A stretch of DNA of 64,000 nt. Origin: Holophagae bacterium (GTDB lineage: Bacteria; Acidobacteriota; Holophagae; Acanthopleuribacterales; Acanthopleuribacteraceae). Location of the stretch: positions 330,741-394,740 of the forward strand of contig JAUIFE010000006.1 in the NCBI GenBank assembly GCA_030429565.1, read 5' to 3'. This document shows, one piece after another, positions 61,896 through 64,000 of this stretch. Positions within the stretch are counted from its first letter, which is position 1; each line of letters starts with the position of its first letter. The position numbers and the translations under genes were made by a program. The notes beneath the pieces are model-generated. The model saw only the letters and a list, made by a program, of their open reading frames with translations, was not told the DNA's origin and did not search any database.

Positions 61896-63248
61896 CTAAC
61901 CTTCCTTTTCCATCAGCTCAAGGCCGTCGGCAATGATGCGACTAACCTCGGTTTTGGAGGGACAAATGTAGGTGGCGAGACCGAAATCTTCCGGATCGCA
62001 TTCCAAAATACCGAGTTGTTCCATTTGTTCAATGTCGTTGGCCAGGGTGGCTTTGACGAGAAATTCCGCGTGAATGTCCAGCGCGATGACCGAGTCGTAA
62101 TTACCGGAAACAACAATCGCACGGTGACCACCATTGATGTTGGTGTTCAGTGCGTATTTGCCGCCTGGCAAGAAGCCGGAAACGAATGCGCGGGTATAGC
62201 TCGGTAGCGAAATGCCGGGGTTCATCCATCCCAGGAAATGTTGCTCGCGCCCTTCAGGCAGAACCGTCAACAAACTGTCGTAGAAGTTCATGGGTCGTTC
62301 TTGCGAACGCTGCAGGCCGGACAACATGTCGCCGCTGATGAAACGGTTTTCACCTTCATTTAGGTTTCCGTTCACCAAATCGGCCACCTTGGTACCCACC
62401 TGGGTGCGGACGTACTGCGGTTTTTTCAAACCGTTACCCGCAAGCGCAACCGTGCGCTCGATCGGGTAACGTCCGCTCGTCAAAAATCGGCCGATCATGA
62501 CCAGGTTGGCGGCGTCGATAACCCATACCGTTTCACCTTTATTGATCGGATCAATTTTGGTGATGTGGGTGCCGACCAAACCGGCAGGGTGTTTGCCGGT
62601 GAAGCGGTGTTGTTGGACGCCTTGAACGCCGCGGAATAAATCAGCTTTGGCGTCGGTGCCGTCGGTGACCACGTGAACCTTTTGGCTCAACACCTTCAGC
62701 GCTTCAATGCCCGCCTCGAATTCGGCTTTGGCGTCTGCCAAGAAAAACGAGGGTTTGGCGGCCAGCGGGGCTGTTGCCATGCAGTTGACGAAAATCGCCT
62801 TCGGTTGCACCGAATAGTCCGCGATCTTATTAAAAGGTCGACGGCGCAGGTACGGCCACACACCGCCAGCGAGCAATTTTTGGATCAACGTCTCGCGGGT
62901 TACCTTGGAGATCTGAGCCGGGGTGTGTTTTTCGAAGATCTCGTGTTGATATGTGTCATTGGTGGCAATGATGATCTCTTCGATGACACGGCGTGGGCCG
63001 TAGTTGATAGCGGTGACACGACCGCCGGCTGGTGAGAGAAAAACGAGTTCGGGGTTTTTCTTATCAAAAAAAAGCGGTGAACCAACTTTAACTTCGTCGT
63101 TAACCGCTACCGATAATTTGGGTTTCAGTCCGGGGAAATCACCGGGACAGACACCCACGAACGGTGGGTGTTTTGCGTCGGTGACTTCTTCGGCCGCCTC
63201 TCCTTTGGCCGGGACGGTGTATCCCTTCGAAATATTGAAATCGCCCAT
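61896..63248 (-). CDS. nqrA: Na+-translocating NADH:quinone reductase subunit A
   Basis: 450 residues from the ATG at 63248, with AGGAG at 9-10 nt; an upstream frame adds residues without family support. Cytoplasmic quinone-site subunit. N-terminal SKGYTVPAKGEA, GKHPAGLVGTHI and VWVIDAANLVMIG with SGRYPIERTVALAG are diagnostic. First gene of the operon; its leader starts at a promoter near 63395-63423. Confidence 0.97.
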   Translation of the reverse strand: MGDFNISKGYTVPAKGEAAEEVTDAKHPPFVGVCPGDFPGLKPKLSVAVNDEVKVGSPLFFDKKNPELVFLSPAGGRVTAINYGPRRVIEEIIIATNDTYQHEIFEKHTPAQISKVTRETLIQKLLAGGVWPYLRRRPFNKIADYSVQPKAIFVNCMATAPLAAKPSFFLADAKAEFEAGIEALKVLSQKVHVVTDGTDAKADLFRGVQGVQQHRFTGKHPAGLVGTHITKIDPINKGETVWVIDAANLVMIGRFLTSGRYPIERTVALAGNGLKKPQYVRTQVGTKVADLVNGNLNEGENRFISGDMLSGLQRSQERPMNFYDSLLTVLPEGREQHFLGWMNPGISLPSYTRAFVSGFLPGGKYALNTNINGGHRAIVVSGNYDSVIALDIHAEFLVKATLANDIEQMEQLGILECDPEDFGLATYICPSKTEVSRIIADGLELMEKEG

Positions 63249-63367
63249 AGGGGGTATTCTCCTAAAAGCTGAAAAGTGGCTGCCTATTTCAAACCAGACT
63301 GGAGGCAACCGAATTACTAAAAAGAACACGAAAACAGCTCATGAAGTGGGGTGTGTTCTTGCGAAAA

Positions 63368-63386
63368 GGCATGGCTGCGCCACGCC
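63368..63386 (-). repeat. Hairpin at the 5' end of the nqr leader RNA
   Basis: An 8-bp inverted repeat (GGCGTGGC / GCCATGCC on the minus strand, one G-U pair, 3-nt loop) immediately after the predicted start site; could protect or regulate the nqr mRNA. Confidence 0.45.
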
Positions 63387-63394
63387 AAACGGCC

Positions 63395-63423
63395 CTATTA
63401 AACCACAAAAAAAATGAGTTCAA
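63395..63423 (-). promoter_or_regulatory. Putative nqr operon promoter
   Basis: Minus-strand TTGAAC (63423-63418) and TAATAG (63400-63395) with a 17-bp spacer containing eight T. Start near 63388 gives a leader of about 140 nt. Confidence 0.55.
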
Positions 63424-63758
63424 AAGCGAATTCAGGCCTGCGCTATAAAGGGTTTGTCGTTGAACCTGTTCATTTTTTGAGGGTTGGCGACGCCTGTTTT
63501 ATCCCGTCGCCGTCACGATGGCTGGACGACCCCGTGACGCACTGCCTGGACAGTGGCCAAACCGGTCTCTGAATAGGCCCGTTTCGATCCGTGTAATAAA
63601 TTAATGTAGGGAGCGTCGATGGGGGGCATTTGGCGGCGCTGCGAGCGATGTGGCGGTCTTCACGGTGTGGGTGTTCGAAGAGAAGTTGGGTTTTTGCAAA
63701 ATAACCATTTTATAACTAGTTGTTTGAGAAAAAAGTGAGAAAAGTGCCAAAAAAGGGT
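63424..63758. other. Divergent intergenic region, nqr operon / rRNA operon
   Basis: About 335 bp with no gene. It separates the nqr promoter from the rRNA promoter. It is moderately AT-rich near 63700-63750 (upstream of the rRNA -35, a place where UP elements occur). No clear FIS-like site or other repeat was seen. Confidence 0.5.
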
Positions 63759-63787
63759 TTGACAGTTTGGAGGCGAGTCCCTAGAAT
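63759..63787 (+). promoter_or_regulatory. rRNA operon promoter
   Basis: Consensus TTGACA (63759-63764) and TAGAAT (63782-63787) with a 17-bp spacer; the A-rich stretch before it may act as an UP element. Start near 63794, about 140 nt before 16S. Confidence 0.82.
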
Positions 63788-63900
63788 CTGCATCTTGTCG
63801 GCGGCACACAACGCCGAGTTGGTTGAAAGTTGAAAATGGAAGAGAGAACTACTGATTATCAACACGAGGTTGGTAATCAACCAGTCAGTTTCGTTCGTAT

Positions 63901-63918
63901 CGAACAACTTGTTGTTCG
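63901..63918 (+). repeat. Stem-loop in the 16S leader
   Basis: Perfect 8-bp palindrome CGAACAAC-TT-GTTGTTCG, with outer CGTT/AACG pairs, 18 nt before the mature 16S 5' end. Probably part of rRNA processing (RNase III) or antitermination structure. Confidence 0.55.
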
Positions 63919-63935
63919 AACGAGCATACAGGCAT

Positions 63936-64000
<65 letters not shown>

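Overview
The window reads as a continuous piece of chromosome from a Gram-negative (diderm), motile, heterotrophic bacterium. It carries a flagellin gene behind a sigma-54-type promoter, lipoproteins with lipoboxes, a complete Na+-pumping NADH:quinone reductase (Nqr) operon typical of marine or salt-adapted bacteria, and the first ~65 nt of a 16S rRNA gene at the right edge. The mix of many sensor kinases, large secreted/lipoprotein genes, a pseudopilin-like lipoprotein and the 16S start fits Acidobacteriota of the Holophagae/Acanthopleuribacter type. That placement is an inference from gene style; the 16S fragment is too short to decide. No insertion sequence, prophage, integron or CRISPR array was seen.

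Layout. 1-5.1 kb: tail of a secreted protein, a PD40 beta-propeller protein, and an HDOD + GAF/PAS histidine kinase pair. 5.3-8.7 kb: pdxH, convergent with a stand-alone cereblon-like CULT-domain gene, then a GT4 glycosyltransferase overlapping rarD. 8.8-12 kb: an RdgC-like gene, a TauE/SafE permease and a divergent LysR regulator. 12-17.3 kb: leftward nnr, tsaE, a REC-histidine kinase and an overlapping receiver protein, plus a secreted unknown. 18-25.5 kb rightward: a 1001-residue lipoprotein that looks like a PHP/CehA metallohydrolase with its metal ligands lost, a saccharopine dehydrogenase, a membrane-anchored MutS-like ATPase, an acyl carrier protein and an ICMT-type methyltransferase. 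25.6-31.5 kb: a Na+/solute symporter with its DUF3311 partner, psd, lipA, a two-lipoyl-domain E2 and a CheX-like protein.

31.6-34.5 kb is a leftward operon, DUF2203 - thioredoxin-like - tatD - rlmN, with a good promoter; a thioredoxin-like [2Fe-2S] ferredoxin diverges from it. 35-38 kb: a DUF4920 protein, an OmpR-type two-component pair and tRNA-Leu(CAA). 38-43.5 kb: a HEAT-repeat/cyclophilin fusion, sfsA, mtnA, a small unknown gene and a D-2-hydroxyacid dehydrogenase. 43.6-53 kb: murA, prmC-prfA, a TPR/pseudopilin-like lipoprotein, uvrC, a zinc-ribbon TPR protein and ispG. 53-56.2 kb: a FlaG-like gene and flagellin, then a divergent unknown gene and a GNAT acetyltransferase. 56.3-63.2 kb: nqrABCDEF-apbE, in which ApbE is expected to attach FMN to NqrB and NqrC. 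63.7-64 kb: a strong promoter, a structured leader and the 16S 5' end.

The most unusual items are the CULT-domain gene with an intact tri-tryptophan pocket, the PHP-like pseudo-enzyme lipoprotein, the membrane-tethered MutS relative beside an ACP and an ICMT enzyme, the thioredoxin-like protein without a resolving cysteine, and uvrC, whose N-terminus seems to need a non-canonical start codon.
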